Shown in pieces: positions 1 to 9,435 of a stretch of 64,000 nt of DNA. Each line of letters opens with the position of its first letter. The first letter of the stretch is position 1. The DNA lies in NCBI RefSeq assembly GCF_000719285.1, contig NZ_JOFS01000024.1, forward strand, positions 1-64,000, given 5' to 3'. Under the pieces are notes generated by a model. The model had not been told where the DNA came from, searched no databases, and was given only the letters and a program-made list of their open reading frames with translations. Made by a program: the position numbers and the translations under genes. Origin of the DNA: Streptomyces bicolor. Its GTDB lineage: Bacteria; Actinomycetota; Actinomycetes; Streptomycetales; Streptomycetaceae.

Positions 1-1
1 A

Positions 2-778
<777 letters not shown>

Positions 779-781
779 GAG

Positions 782-815
782 CCCGGGCGGGGCGGTTTCC
801 CCCGCCCCGCCCGGG
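782..815 (+). terminator. Hairpin between treS and mak
   Basis: A perfect 14-bp inverted repeat (782-795 with 802-815, loop TTTCCC) starts four bases after the treS stop. It has no U-tract, as is usual in Streptomyces. It may terminate or attenuate transcription between treS and the downstream mak-glgB pair. Confidence 0.6.
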
Positions 816-862
816 GCACGCATGAGTAACACCCCGACCACCCGGGGAAAGGACGCGACGCC

Positions 863-2308
863 ATGTCGGAAGCCGTCACCCGTATCACCACCACCCCGCC
901 CGGCCTCCTTGCGTCACTGGATCCACTGTTGCGGGAGTGGCTGCCGCGGCAGCGCTGGTTCGCGGGCAAGGGGCGTCCGGTCACCGGTTTCGCGCTGGTC
1001 GCGGCCACCGAGCTGCTGCCGCCCGGCGGCAAGCTGGGCCTGTACCACCTCCTGGTGCGCGCCCATCAGCCCCTCGTGCCCGTGCCGGGCGCCCCCGAGC
1101 AGCCCGCGGACTGCTACCAGCTCCTCATAGGCGAGCGCGAGGCGCTGCCGCCCCGGCTGGCGCCCGCGCTGATCGGACATGTGGCCGAGGGCCCGCTCGC
1201 CGGACGCACGGTGTACGACGCCCTGTACGACCCGCGCCCCTGCGAGCTGCTCCTGGAGGCGCTGCGTACCGGGGCCCGGATCGGCGCCCTGCGCTTCGAA
1301 CGCGACCGGAGCCAGGAGATCCGGTCCGGCCTGGTGCCGCGCCTGGTCACCTCCGAACAGTCCAACTCGTCGGTCGTCTACGGCGATACGTTCATCCTGA
1401 AGCTGCTGCGCAGGGTCGTGCCCGGCGTCAATCCCGACCTGGAGCTCCCGCTGGCCCTGGCCCGCGAGGGCTGTGACCGGGTGCCCGCGCCGACGGCGTG
1501 GATCCGCGCGGAGCTGGCCGGTGACTCGTACGTCCTCGGTGTGCTCCAGCCCTTCGTGCAGGGTGCGGCGGACGGCTGGGAGCTGGCGCTGCGTGAACTG
1601 GCCAAGGGTGAGGACTTCGCCGCCGCGGCACGTGCGCTCGGGCGCGCCACTGCCGAGGTGCACACCGCGCTTGCCCGTACGCTGCCGACCGTGACCCTGG
1701 GGCATTCGCAGGTGCAGCAGCTGGTCGACGGCATGGTCGAGCGGCTTCAGGCCGCCGCGCAGGCGGTACCCGCGCTGCGGCCGTACGCGCCCGGCCTGCG
1801 CTCCGCCTTCGAGGCGCTGGCCGGTCTGGCCGCCGAGGGGTGCACCTGGACCGCCCAGCGCATCCACGGCGACCTGCACCTCGGGCAGTGCCTGCGCTCG
1901 CCCTCCGGGCAGTGGTGGCTCATCGACTTCGAGGGCGAGCCGTCGAAGCCGCTGGCCGAGCGGCGGATGCCGCAGCCGCCGGTGCGGGACGTCGCGGGGA
2001 TGCTGCGCTCCTTCGACTACGCGGCCCACTCGGCCGACCGTCCGATACCCGGCTGGGCCGAGGCCTGCCGGGCCGCGTACTGCTCCGGATACGCACAGGT
2101 CGGCGGCGCCGATCCGCGGACGGATCCGGTGCTGCTGCGCGCGTACGAGACCGACAAGGCGATCTACGAGGTCGTCTACGAGGCCCGCCACCGCCCCGAC
2201 TGGCTCCCGGTACCGCTGTCCGCGATACGCCGCCTTGCCACGGACACCGGCACCCGATTCCCCCCGACACCCCCATCCCCACCTTCTCCTAGGAGGCCCC
2301 GCCCGTGA
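863..2308 (+). CDS. mak: Maltokinase (Pep2/Mak)
   Basis: ATP-dependent maltokinase that makes maltose-1-phosphate for GlgE. The 481-residue protein has the family N-terminal cap ([18 protein letters not shown] near residues 15-35), a phosphotransferase (APH-like) fold with the catalytic-loop motif IHGDLHLGQ near residue 335, and the metal-binding LIDFEGEP about 20 residues later. The C terminus ends in a Pro/Ser-rich tail of about 15 residues. The stop overlaps the glgB start (GTGA), so the two are translationally coupled. It follows treS, the usual order in actinobacterial glycogen clusters. Confidence 0.92.
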   Translation: MSEAVTRITTTPPGLLASLDPLLREWLPRQRWFAGKGRPVTGFALVAATELLPPGGKLGLYHLLVRAHQPLVPVPGAPEQPADCYQLLIGEREALPPRLAPALIGHVAEGPLAGRTVYDALYDPRPCELLLEALRTGARIGALRFERDRSQEIRSGLVPRLVTSEQSNSSVVYGDTFILKLLRRVVPGVNPDLELPLALAREGCDRVPAPTAWIRAELAGDSYVLGVLQPFVQGAADGWELALRELAKGEDFAAAARALGRATAEVHTALARTLPTVTLGHSQVQQLVDGMVERLQAAAQAVPALRPYAPGLRSAFEALAGLAAEGCTWTAQRIHGDLHLGQCLRSPSGQWWLIDFEGEPSKPLAERRMPQPPVRDVAGMLRSFDYAAHSADRPIPGWAEACRAAYCSGYAQVGGADPRTDPVLLRAYETDKAIYEVVYEARHRPDWLPVPLSAIRRLATDTGTRFPPTPPSPPSPRRPRP

Positions 2309-4728
2309 CCCCCCGCACCACTCCCTCCAGCAGCTCGGAAGCCGAGCAGTCGGTCGAGAAGAAGAGCGTCGTCAAAAAGGCGACGACCAAGGCCGCGGAG
2401 GCCGCGGAGGCCGTGAAGAAGGGGACGGCGAAAAAGGCGGCGTCCAAGTCCGCCACGAAGAAGGCAGCCGCGAAGAAGGCACCCGCGAAGAAAGCCACGG
2501 CAAAGAAGGCCGCCGCCAAGAAAGCCGTCGCGAAGAAGGCCGTGGCGAAGAAGGCCACGGCGAAGACCACCGCGGCCAAGACCACCGCGGCCAAGAACAC
2601 GGCGGCCAAGAGCACGGCGTCGAAGAGCACCGTCGGCAAGAAGGCCGCCGCCAAGAAGATCCCCGCGCAGAAAGCGGCACAGAAGAAGATCCCCGCGCAG
2701 AAGGCGATCCCGAGGTCACCCGAACCCGTTGAGGTCGCCGTCTCCCCCGCTCTCGACGCCGCCGACCGCGACCGTCTCCTCACCGGCGCCCACCACGACC
2801 CGCACTCCGTCCTCGGCGCGCACCCCGTGCCCGGCGGTGTCGCCTTCCGGGCTTTCAAGCCGTACGCCCTGTCGGTGACCGTCGTCGTGGGAAGCATGCG
2901 GGCCGAGCTGCACGACGACGGGGAGGGGTTCTTCTCGGGGCTGCTGCCGCTGCGGGAGGTGCCGGCGGGCTACCAGCTGCTCGTGGCGTACGAGAGCTCG
3001 GTGCAGGAGACCGAGGACGCGTACCGCTTCCTGCCCGCGCTGGGCGAGCTCGACCTGCATCTGATCGGTGAGGGTCGGCACGAGGAGCTGTGGCGGGCGC
3101 TCGGCGCCGAACCGATGACGCACCAGGGGGTGACCGGCACCCGCTTCACGGTGTGGGCGCCGAACGCGCGCGGCGTGTCCCTGGCCGGCACCTTCAACTA
3201 CTGGGACGGCACCGGCTATCCGCTGCGCTCGCTCGGCGGCACCGGCGTATGGGAGCTGTTCGTGCCCGGCATCGGCGAGGGCGAGCTGTACAAGTTCGAG
3301 ATCACCCGGCCCGACGGCTCGAAGACCCTGCGCGCGGACCCGCTGGCCCGCCGCACCGAGGCCCCGCCCAACACGTCGTCCATCGTGCATGCCTCGCGGT
3401 ATGAGTGGGGTGACGCGGCGTGGCTGGAGCGGCGCGGGTCCGTGCCGACGCACGAGGCGCCGTTCTCGGTCTACGAGGTCCATCTGGCCTCTTGGCGCCC
3501 AGGGCTGACGTACCGTCAACTCGCCGAGCAGCTCCCCCGGTACGTCAAGGACCTGGGCTTCACCCACGTCGAGCTGATGCCGGTCGCCGAGCACCCCTTC
3601 GGCGGCAGCTGGGGATACCAGGTCACCGGCTTCTACGCGCCCACGGCCCGCCTGGGCACGCCGGACGACTTCAAGTACCTGGTCGACCGCCTGCACCAGG
3701 CCGGCATCGGCGTCCTCATGGACTGGGTACCGGCGCACTTCCCGCGCGACGACTGGGCGCTGGCCGAGTTCGACGGCCGCCCGCTGTACGAACACGAGGA
3801 CCCCCTGCGCTCCGCGCACCCGGACTGGGGCACGCTGGAGTTCGACTTCGGCCGCCGCGAGGTGCGCAACTTCCTGGTCTCCAACGCGCTTTACTGGTGC
3901 GAGGAGTTCCACATCGACGGGCTGCGGGTCGACGCCGTCGCCTCGATGCTCTACCTGGACTACTCGCGTGAGCCGGGCCAGTGGGTGCCGAACGAGCACG
4001 GGGGCCGGGAGAACCTGGACGCGGTGGCGTTCCTGCAGGAGATGAACGCGACGGTGTACCGGCGGGTGCCCGGCGTCGTGACGATCGCGGAGGAGTCCAC
4101 GGCGTGGGACGGAGTGACACGTCCGACGCACGTGTCCGGTCCCGGCGGCTTCGGTGGCCTCGGCTTCGGCCTGAAGTGGAACATGGGCTGGATGCACGAC
4201 TCGCTGGAGTACATGTCCAAGGAGCCGGTCCACCGCAAGTACCACCACAACGAGATGACGTTCTCGATGGTGTACGCCTACAGCGAGAACTACGTCCTGC
4301 CGATCTCCCACGACGAGGTCGTGCACGGCCATCGTGGGGTGCGGGACCTGGTCCGCGACCTGAACACCGTCTACCGGCACACGCCGGCGCTGTGGCAACG
4401 GGACGCGGATCCCTCCGGGTTCCAGTGGGTGGTCGGGGACGCGGCCGACGACAACGTCTTCGCGTTCCTTCGGTTCGACGCGGAGGGGGCTCCGCTGCTG
4501 GCCGTGTCCAACATGTCGCCGGTCGTGCGGCACGGCTACCGCCTCGGGGTGCCGGACGACGTCCCGGCGTGGCACGAGACGCTGAACACCGACGCGGCGA
4601 AGTACGGAGGCAGCGACGTGACGAATCCCGACCCGATCAAGCCGGAGGCCCAGCCTTGGCACGGTCGCGCGGCCAGCATCACGCTGACGTTGCCACCGCT
4701 GGCGACGGTGTGGCTGCGCCCGGCCTAG
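2305..4728 (+). CDS. glgB: 1,4-alpha-glucan branching enzyme with A/K-rich N tail and apparent internal deletion
   Basis: GlgB forms alpha-1,6 branches in glycogen. The GTG start has an AGGAGG Shine-Dalgarno sequence at 2291-2296 and overlaps the mak stop. Residues about 15-130 are an Ala/Lys/Thr tail rich in KKA and AKK steps, like a histone H1 tail. It is followed by the GlgB N-terminal CBM48 domains ([28 protein letters not shown]) and the GH13 barrel. The nucleophile is D543 in [10 protein letters not shown], the acid/base E596 in TIAEES, and H669/D670 lie in SHDEVVHG. Directly after HG the protein continues with [12 protein letters not shown]. The usual block of roughly 65 residues (KMPGDWWQ... 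GKQLLFMGQEF... up to the RGVRDLV helix) is absent in frame, so barrel strand 8 is missing. The enzyme is probably inactive, unless this is an assembly error. The C-terminal beta-domain is intact. Confidence 0.9.
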   Translation: MTPRTTPSSSSEAEQSVEKKSVVKKATTKAAEAAEAVKKGTAKKAASKSATKKAAAKKAPAKKATAKKAAAKKAVAKKAVAKKATAKTTAAKTTAAKNTAAKSTASKSTVGKKAAAKKIPAQKAAQKKIPAQKAIPRSPEPVEVAVSPALDAADRDRLLTGAHHDPHSVLGAHPVPGGVAFRAFKPYALSVTVVVGSMRAELHDDGEGFFSGLLPLREVPAGYQLLVAYESSVQETEDAYRFLPALGELDLHLIGEGRHEELWRALGAEPMTHQGVTGTRFTVWAPNARGVSLAGTFNYWDGTGYPLRSLGGTGVWELFVPGIGEGELYKFEITRPDGSKTLRADPLARRTEAPPNTSSIVHASRYEWGDAAWLERRGSVPTHEAPFSVYEVHLASWRPGLTYRQLAEQLPRYVKDLGFTHVELMPVAEHPFGGSWGYQVTGFYAPTARLGTPDDFKYLVDRLHQAGIGVLMDWVPAHFPRDDWALAEFDGRPLYEHEDPLRSAHPDWGTLEFDFGRREVRNFLVSNALYWCEEFHIDGLRVDAVASMLYLDYSREPGQWVPNEHGGRENLDAVAFLQEMNATVYRRVPGVVTIAEESTAWDGVTRPTHVSGPGGFGGLGFGLKWNMGWMHDSLEYMSKEPVHRKYHHNEMTFSMVYAYSENYVLPISHDEVVHGHRGVRDLVRDLNTVYRHTPALWQRDADPSGFQWVVGDAADDNVFAFLRFDAEGAPLLAVSNMSPVVRHGYRLGVPDDVPAWHETLNTDAAKYGGSDVTNPDPIKPEAQPWHGRAASITLTLPPLATVWLRPA

Positions 4729-4746
4729 TTTCTCGCCCCGCCGCCC

Positions 4747-7050
4747 CTACCCATTCCCATCGCCGCCAGGGGGCAGAGCCCCCTGGCGGGGTCGAATACG
4801 GTTCCAGGTCGTGACCAGTGCCTGCGGCAGCCGACCGGTGTGCAGCACCCCGAGCCGCTGAGTCGCCCGCGTCAACGCCACATACAGGTCACTCGTGCCG
4901 TACAACCCCGGCTCCACCACCAACACCGAGTCGAACTCCAGCCCCTTCGACTGCCGCGGGTCGAGCAGCACGACGGTCTGCGTGAGGTCGGGCTCCGCCC
5001 CCGCCGTCACCCCGTCCAGCCCCGCCGCCAGCCTGCGGTGCAGATGGCGCGGTGCGATGACCGCGAGGCGGCCCTCGGCCGGGGTCAGTTCCTCGACCGC
5101 CTTGGCCACGGCGCCGGGCAGGTCGTCGGTGGCGCGTACCCAGGGCCGTACTCCGGTCGAGCGCACCGAACTCGGCGGCTCGAAGTGGGGGTTCTCGGCG
5201 CGTACGACCGCCGCCGCGAGCTCCATGATCTCGGCCGGCGTGCGGTAGTTGACGCCGAGGCGGGTGTGTTCCCAGCGGTCCTCGACGTACGGCTCGAGGA
5301 TCTTCTGCCACGAGCCGACGCCCGCCTCCTCCGCCGTCTGGGCCGGGTCGCCCACCAGTGTCATCGAGCGGGTCGGGCTGCGTCGCATGAGCAGTCGCCA
5401 GGCCATCGGCGACAGTTCCTGCGCCTCGTCGACGATGATGTGCCCGAACGCCCAGGTGCGGTCGGCCGCCGCGCGCTCGGCGGCACTGCGGTGGTCGTCC
5501 TCCTCCTGACGTTCGGCGAAGCGCTCGGCGTCGATGATGTCGTGCGCGGAGAGGACCTCGCTGTCCTCGTCCTCCTTGTCCTCGAACTCGTAGGTGCGCG
5601 AGGCGTACGAGACGTCCAGCACGCCCTGCGCGTACGCGACCTGCGTCTCCCGCTCGCGCTCGGCGCGCGCCCGCGCCAGCCGGTCGTCCTCGCCGAGCAG
5701 CTCCGCCGCCTCGTCCAGCAGCGGTACGTCCGCCACGGTCCACTCCCGCGTCACGGGGCGGCGGACGGCGGCCGCGTCCTCGTCGGGGAGGTAGCCGACC
5801 GGGTCGGCGAGGAAGTCGGCGACCAGGCGCTGCGGGGTCAGCCGTGGCCACAGCTGGTCGATGGCCGCCCACACTTCGGGGTTCTCGGCGATCTCGTCGC
5901 GGATCTGGGTGATGTCGGCGGGGTCCAGCAGACTGGAGCCGTCGTAGGGATCGGTGCCGACCCGCTCGGCGTACAGCTCGGTGAGCGTGTTGAGGATGTG
6001 CCCTTCGAAGTACTCCCGCGCCACGTTGTGCGGGAGCTTCGCGGCCCGGGTGCGTTCGCGGGCGACCCGCACCAGGTCGTCGTCGAGCATCAGGACCTCG
6101 CGGTCGTGCTCGATCGCGATCACCGGATCGGGCAGCGCCTGCCAGTCGCGTACGACTTCGGCGAGCACGTCCGCCATGTCGGCCCGCCCCTTCACGGCGG
6201 CCGCCGCGCGCGTGTCGGTCGCCGTCGCGCGAACACCGGGGAACAGCTCGCCGACCGTGGCCAGCAGCACGCCGGTCTCGCCCAGCGAGGGCAGGACCTC
6301 GCCGATGTAGCCGAGGAAGGCGGGGTTGGGGCCGACGATCAGGACCGCGCGCTTGGCGAGCAGTTCGCGGTGTTCGTAGAGGAGGTAGGCGGCTCGGTGC
6401 AGGGCGACCGCCGTCTTGCCGGTGCCGGGGCCGCCCTCCACCACCAGCACCCCGCGGTGGGGTGCCCGGATGATCTCGTCCTGTTCGGCCTGGATGGTCT
6501 GCACGATGTCGTTCATCCGGCCGGTGCGCGCGGAGTTCAGCGCGGCGAGCAGCACGGCGTCGCCGGTCGGGTCCTCGTGGCCGGTCCGCTCCTGGTCCCC
6601 CAGGTCGAGGATCTCGTCGTGCAGGGCGGTGACGGTACGGCCGCTGGTGGTGATGTGCCGCCTGCGCCTGATCCCCATCGGGGTGTGGCCGGTGGCCAGG
6701 TAGAAGGGGCGGGCGACGTCGGCGCGCCAGTCGATCAGGATGGGCGTGCGGTCGGCGTCGTCGGTGCGCAGGCCGATGCGGCCGATGTGGTGGGCGACAC
6801 CCGAGGCGAGGTCGATCCGGCCGAAGCACAGCGAGCCGTCCACGGCGTTCAGCGCGGCGAGCAGCCCCGAGCGCTCGGCGACGAGGATGTCGCGCTCCAG
6901 CCTGGCCTGCATGGGCGTGTTGCCCTGGGCGAGCGCGTCCGTGACGGACGTCTCGGTGTCACCGCGCAGCGCGTCCACGCGCGCGTACAGGTCGTCGATG
7001 AATTCCTGCTCGCGGCGCATTTCACCGTCTTGAAATTCGGTGTTTGACAA
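4747..7050 (-). CDS. helR: HelD/HelR-type RNA polymerase recycling helicase-like ATPase
   Basis: A 767-residue superfamily 1 (UvrD/Rep-like) ATPase of the actinobacterial HelD class. Members pull stalled RNA polymerase off DNA, and some (HelR of S. venezuelae) displace rifamycins. Visible features are an N-terminal coiled-coil arm (REQEFIDDLYARVDALR), Walker A GGPGTGKTAVALHRAAYLL near residue 205, the acidic DKEDEDSE insert, Walker B IIVDEAQELSPMAW, motif III VGDPAQT, and C-terminal LLDPRQSKGLEFDSV and YVALTRATQRL. The chosen TTG start at 7050 has a GGGAG Shine-Dalgarno sequence; an ATG ten codons on (7020) is possible. It converges on glgB and has an AT-rich leader with an inverted repeat (see 7090-7118). 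Confidence 0.85.
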   Translation of the reverse strand: MSNTEFQDGEMRREQEFIDDLYARVDALRGDTETSVTDALAQGNTPMQARLERDILVAERSGLLAALNAVDGSLCFGRIDLASGVAHHIGRIGLRTDDADRTPILIDWRADVARPFYLATGHTPMGIRRRRHITTSGRTVTALHDEILDLGDQERTGHEDPTGDAVLLAALNSARTGRMNDIVQTIQAEQDEIIRAPHRGVLVVEGGPGTGKTAVALHRAAYLLYEHRELLAKRAVLIVGPNPAFLGYIGEVLPSLGETGVLLATVGELFPGVRATATDTRAAAAVKGRADMADVLAEVVRDWQALPDPVIAIEHDREVLMLDDDLVRVARERTRAAKLPHNVAREYFEGHILNTLTELYAERVGTDPYDGSSLLDPADITQIRDEIAENPEVWAAIDQLWPRLTPQRLVADFLADPVGYLPDEDAAAVRRPVTREWTVADVPLLDEAAELLGEDDRLARARAERERETQVAYAQGVLDVSYASRTYEFEDKEDEDSEVLSAHDIIDAERFAERQEEDDHRSAAERAAADRTWAFGHIIVDEAQELSPMAWRLLMRRSPTRSMTLVGDPAQTAEEAGVGSWQKILEPYVEDRWEHTRLGVNYRTPAEIMELAAAVVRAENPHFEPPSSVRSTGVRPWVRATDDLPGAVAKAVEELTPAEGRLAVIAPRHLHRRLAAGLDGVTAGAEPDLTQTVVLLDPRQSKGLEFDSVLVVEPGLYGTSDLYVALTRATQRLGVLHTGRLPQALVTTWNRIRPRQGALPPGGDGNG
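4763..4789. terminator. Hairpin between convergent glgB and helR
   Basis: A perfect 11-bp inverted repeat (4763-4773 with 4779-4789, loop CAGAG) lies 35 bases past the glgB stop and inside the last codons of the convergent helicase gene. It could act as a two-way terminator. Confidence 0.5.
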
Positions 7051-7089
7051 TTCTGCTCCCGCCCGGATATACTGTGCTCACTGAACTTC

Positions 7090-7118
7090 TTCGCGACCAA
7101 TTCCACTGAAGTCGCGAA
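7090..7118 (-). promoter_or_regulatory. Inverted repeat in helR leader
   Basis: Two 8-bp arms, TTCGCGAC (7090-7097) and GTCGCGAA (7111-7118), flank a 13-bp spacer about 40-70 bases upstream of the helR start. The surrounding bases are unusually AT-rich. On the helR strand a TATATC hexamer lies between this repeat and the Shine-Dalgarno sequence. It is a candidate operator. The published rifamycin-associated element pattern was not found here. Confidence 0.4.
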
Positions 7119-7137
7119 CCATTGAATATATGCAGAG

Positions 7138-7169
7138 AAATCCCCCGAGCGCAATTGCTCGGGGGATTT
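7138..7169 (-). terminator. Terminator of the merR-trx operon
   Basis: Perfect 13-bp arms (7138-7150 with 7157-7169, 6-base loop) begin about 38 bases after the thioredoxin stop. The stem ends in GGGGGATTT on the transcribed strand, giving a short T-run, so it is a convincing intrinsic terminator. It also insulates helR. Confidence 0.75.
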
Positions 7170-7207
7170 CTTCGTATGGCGTCAGTCAGCTCACGTCGTG
7201 CGTCCGG

Positions 7208-7540
7208 TCAGAGCACGTCGGCGAGCTCCTCCAGCAACCGCCGCTTGGCCCGCGCCCCCACCATCGACTTCACGGGCTCGCCGCCCCGGAAGACCATGAA
7301 CGTCGGCATCGACAGCACCTTGTACGCGTTCGTGGTCAGCGGGTTGGTGTCCACGTCCAGCTGCACCACCTTCAGCCGCTCCCCTTCCTCCACCGCCACA
7401 GCGGTGAGCACCGGGCCCATCTGCCGGCATGGTGGGCACCAGTCCGCGGTGAACTCCACCAGCACCGGCAGCTCCGCCCCGATCACCTCCGCCTCGAAGT
7501 CCGCGTCAGTCACCTCGGCCACGCCCGCCGCCTTGATCAC
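7208..7540 (-). CDS. trxA: Thioredoxin
   Basis: A 110-residue single-domain thioredoxin, a cytosolic disulfide reductase. The redox site is ADWCPPCRQM near residues 32-41; the usual CGPC is CPPC here, which would alter redox potential. The cis-proline loop SMPTFMVFRGG is present. The GTG start at 7540 overlaps the stop of the merR gene by 4 bases (GTGA). This start and overlap argue for one co-transcribed, translationally coupled operon in which the MerR protein controls the thioredoxin. Confidence 0.93.
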   Translation of the reverse strand: MIKAAGVAEVTDADFEAEVIGAELPVLVEFTADWCPPCRQMGPVLTAVAVEEGERLKVVQLDVDTNPLTTNAYKVLSMPTFMVFRGGEPVKSMVGARAKRRLLEELADVL

Positions 7541-7926
7541 AGTTCCTGCCCTCCCAGTTCGCACAACGGTTCTTCCCCCTCGCTCAGCGCCGCCAGCCGC
7601 ACCCCGATCTGTGCCCGCACGGCCCGCAACTCGGCGATCAGCGCGTCGAGTTCCGCCAGCTTGCGCCGGTAGACCGCGAGCGAGGCGGGACACGAGTCGC
7701 CCTCCGGGTGCCCGGCCCGCAGACACTCCACGAACGGCCGGGTCTCCTCCAGGTCGAACCCGAAGTCCTGAAGCGTCCGGATCTGCCGCAGCAACGTCAG
7801 GTCGCTCTCGTCGTACCTCCGGTAGCCGTTGTCGCCGCGCCGCGCGGGCAGCAGCCCCCGCGACTCGTAGTAGCGCAACGTGCGCGTCGTGGTCCCGGCC
7901 CGTGCGGCCAGCTCGCCGATTCGCAT
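7537..7926 (-). CDS. MerR-family transcriptional regulator
   Basis: A 129-residue MerR protein. The N-terminal winged helix (MRIGELAARAGTTTRTLRYYE, then GYRRYDESDL) is canonical. A dimerisation helix runs from residue about 80 to 115. A single Cys lies in GDSCPASL and another in PLCELGG near the C terminus, a spacing unlike the SoxR Fe-S cluster, so ligand or thiol sensing is uncertain. It is the first gene of a two-gene operon with thioredoxin. A short dyad upstream (7945-7958) fits autoregulation. Confidence 0.88.
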   Translation of the reverse strand: MRIGELAARAGTTTRTLRYYESRGLLPARRGDNGYRRYDESDLTLLRQIRTLQDFGFDLEETRPFVECLRAGHPEGDSCPASLAVYRRKLAELDALIAELRAVRAQIGVRLAALSEGEEPLCELGGQEL

Positions 7927-7943
7927 GCGTACGAACGTAAGCC

Positions 7944-7959
7944 TTGACGCCGACGTCAG
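7944..7959 (-). promoter_or_regulatory. Possible MerR operator
   Basis: TGACG (7945-7949) and CGTCA (7954-7958) form a small dyad about 19-32 bases upstream of the merR start. It overlaps the last bases of the upstream Lrp gene. MerR-type dyads normally sit between the -35 and -10 boxes. The arms are short, so this is tentative. Confidence 0.3.
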
Positions 7960-8474
7960 GGCAACCGCGGCAGCAGGGGCTTCGTCCGCACCGGGGAGGA
8001 CAGCACGATCGACGTCGTCGTGCGGCCCAGCGCCGAGGTCTCTTCGAGAATCTCCTCCAGGTGGACCGTGTCCTCGACGGCGACCTTGAGGATCCAGCAG
8101 TCCTCGCCCACGACATGGTGGACCTCGATGATCTCCGGGCGGTCGATCAGCTCCAGGGTGCGCGGGTGCCGGAGGTTGTAGCCGCCGTGCGGGTTGACCC
8201 GGATGAAGGCCTGGATGCCGTAGCCGAGCCGGGCGGGGGCGACCTGGGCGCCGTACCCCGTGATCGCGCCCGCCGCCTCCAGCCGCCGTACCCGCTCGGT
8301 GACGGCCGCCGGGCTGAGCCGCACCCGGCGGCCCAGTTCGCTCAGCTTGATCCGGCCGTCGGTCTGGAGGAGTTCGAGGATCTGCCGGTCCAGGGCGTCG
8401 AAGGCCACCGGGGTTTCGTTGGCGGTTGGGCGCAGATGCCGTGGTTCTTTCGGCGCGGTGGTCGGATCTCCCAT
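7956..8474 (-). CDS. Lrp/AsnC-family transcriptional regulator
   Basis: A 172-residue Lrp/AsnC protein with an N-terminal extension of about 24 residues, a helix-turn-helix (FDALDRQILELLQTDGRIKLSELGRRVRLSPAAVTERVRRLEAAG in two helices) and a C-terminal RAM/ligand-binding domain (EVHHVVGEDCWILKVAVED). It is divergently transcribed from the epimerase-aldo/keto reductase pair, a common arrangement for a local regulator, so those two genes are plausible targets. Only 29 bases separate it from merR on the same strand. Confidence 0.9.
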   Translation of the reverse strand: MGDPTTAPKEPRHLRPTANETPVAFDALDRQILELLQTDGRIKLSELGRRVRLSPAAVTERVRRLEAAGAITGYGAQVAPARLGYGIQAFIRVNPHGGYNLRHPRTLELIDRPEIIEVHHVVGEDCWILKVAVEDTVHLEEILEETSALGRTTTSIVLSSPVRTKPLLPRLP

Positions 8475-8519
8475 GTCTTCCCCTTCAGGACGCGGTGAAT
8501 GGCCCGGAGAATTATGGTC

Positions 8520-9434
8520 ATGCGAAACGCACGAGAGGTACTGGTCATCGGCGGCAGCCGCTACTTCGGCAAGCGGCTGATCACGCGACTGCTGGCCGCC
8601 GGAGACCGGGTGACGGTTCTCAACCGCGGCTCGTCGGCGCCATCACCCGGCGTGGATCACCTTGTGGCCGACCGGAACGACGAGAAGTCCCTTACGGCGG
8701 CGCTGGGTTCGCGGACCTTCGACGTCGTGGTCGACCAGGTCTGTTACACCCCGCGCCAGGCGGAGATCGCTCGCCGGGTGTTCACCGGCCGCACCCGTCG
8801 TTACGTGATGACGTCCACGGTGGAGGTGTACGAGTACGAGGACTCGATCGCCCTCGTACGCGAGTCGGACGTGGACCCGCTGGACGTGGCCGTGGAACTC
8901 GAACTCCCCTGGAACGACGCGGAGTTCCTCGACACCCACTACGGCGAGGGCAAGCGGCAGGCGGAGGCCGTCTTCGCCGCCGCACCGGCCTTCCCGTACA
9001 CGGCGGTGCGCGTCGCCCATGTGCTGGGCGGGGACGACGACTTCACGGGCCGTATCGCCCACTACGCGGACCGCATCCGGACCGGCGAGCCGATCGCGGT
9101 GCCGATGGTGAACCACCCGGCCACGTACATCCATGTCGAAGAGATCGCCGACTTCCTGCACTGGGCGGTGGGCCAGGACTTCACGGGCCCGGTCAACGCC
9201 GCCTCCCACGGCCCGCTGACCACCGAGGAGCTGTGCGCCGAGATCGCCGCGCACATCCTGGACGGCCGGACCGTCTTCCAGCAGGTCGAGGTCGGCGAGG
9301 TCTCCCCGTTCGCCTTCACCCGCTCCTACGGCATGGACAACTCCCGTGCCACGCGGCTCGGTTTCCGCTTCACGCACGCCCGGCAGTGGCTCCCGAAGGC
9401 CGTCGCCGAGACCCTTGGAAAGGACGGCGGCTGA
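8520..9434 (+). CDS. NAD-dependent epimerase/dehydratase-like reductase
   Basis: A Rossmann protein of the extended SDR type (304 residues from 8520). The NAD(P) motif VLVIGGSRYFGKRL is at the N terminus. The usual YxxxK pair is represented by HYGEGKR near residue 140, so catalysis may be atypical. Starts at 8499, 8514 and 8520 are all in frame; 8520 is preferred because GGAGA lies 9 bases upstream and homologues begin just before the nucleotide motif. The next gene starts one base after its stop, so the pair is an operon. The substrate is not recognisable. Confidence 0.85.
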   Translation: MRNAREVLVIGGSRYFGKRLITRLLAAGDRVTVLNRGSSAPSPGVDHLVADRNDEKSLTAALGSRTFDVVVDQVCYTPRQAEIARRVFTGRTRRYVMTSTVEVYEYEDSIALVRESDVDPLDVAVELELPWNDAEFLDTHYGEGKRQAEAVFAAAPAFPYTAVRVAHVLGGDDDFTGRIAHYADRIRTGEPIAVPMVNHPATYIHVEEIADFLHWAVGQDFTGPVNAASHGPLTTEELCAEIAAHILDGRTVFQQVEVGEVSPFAFTRSYGMDNSRATRLGFRFTHARQWLPKAVAETLGKDGG

Positions 9435-9435
9435 C

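Noticed and set aside
2372..2719. 115-residue Trp/Arg/Ser/Pro-rich minus-strand frame in the glgB tail
   Set aside because: It mirrors the Lys/Ala codon repeats. No ribosome site or similarity was seen.
4840..7047. 735-residue plus-strand reading frame opposite the HelR-like gene
   Set aside because: Its translation is Arg/Gly/Val/Leu-rich without domain motifs, while the minus strand has complete helicase motifs. It is a codon-bias shadow.
7050..7140. Rifamycin-associated element upstream of the helicase
   Set aside because: No GGGGCTTGC-type inverted repeat was seen. The dyad present has a different sequence.
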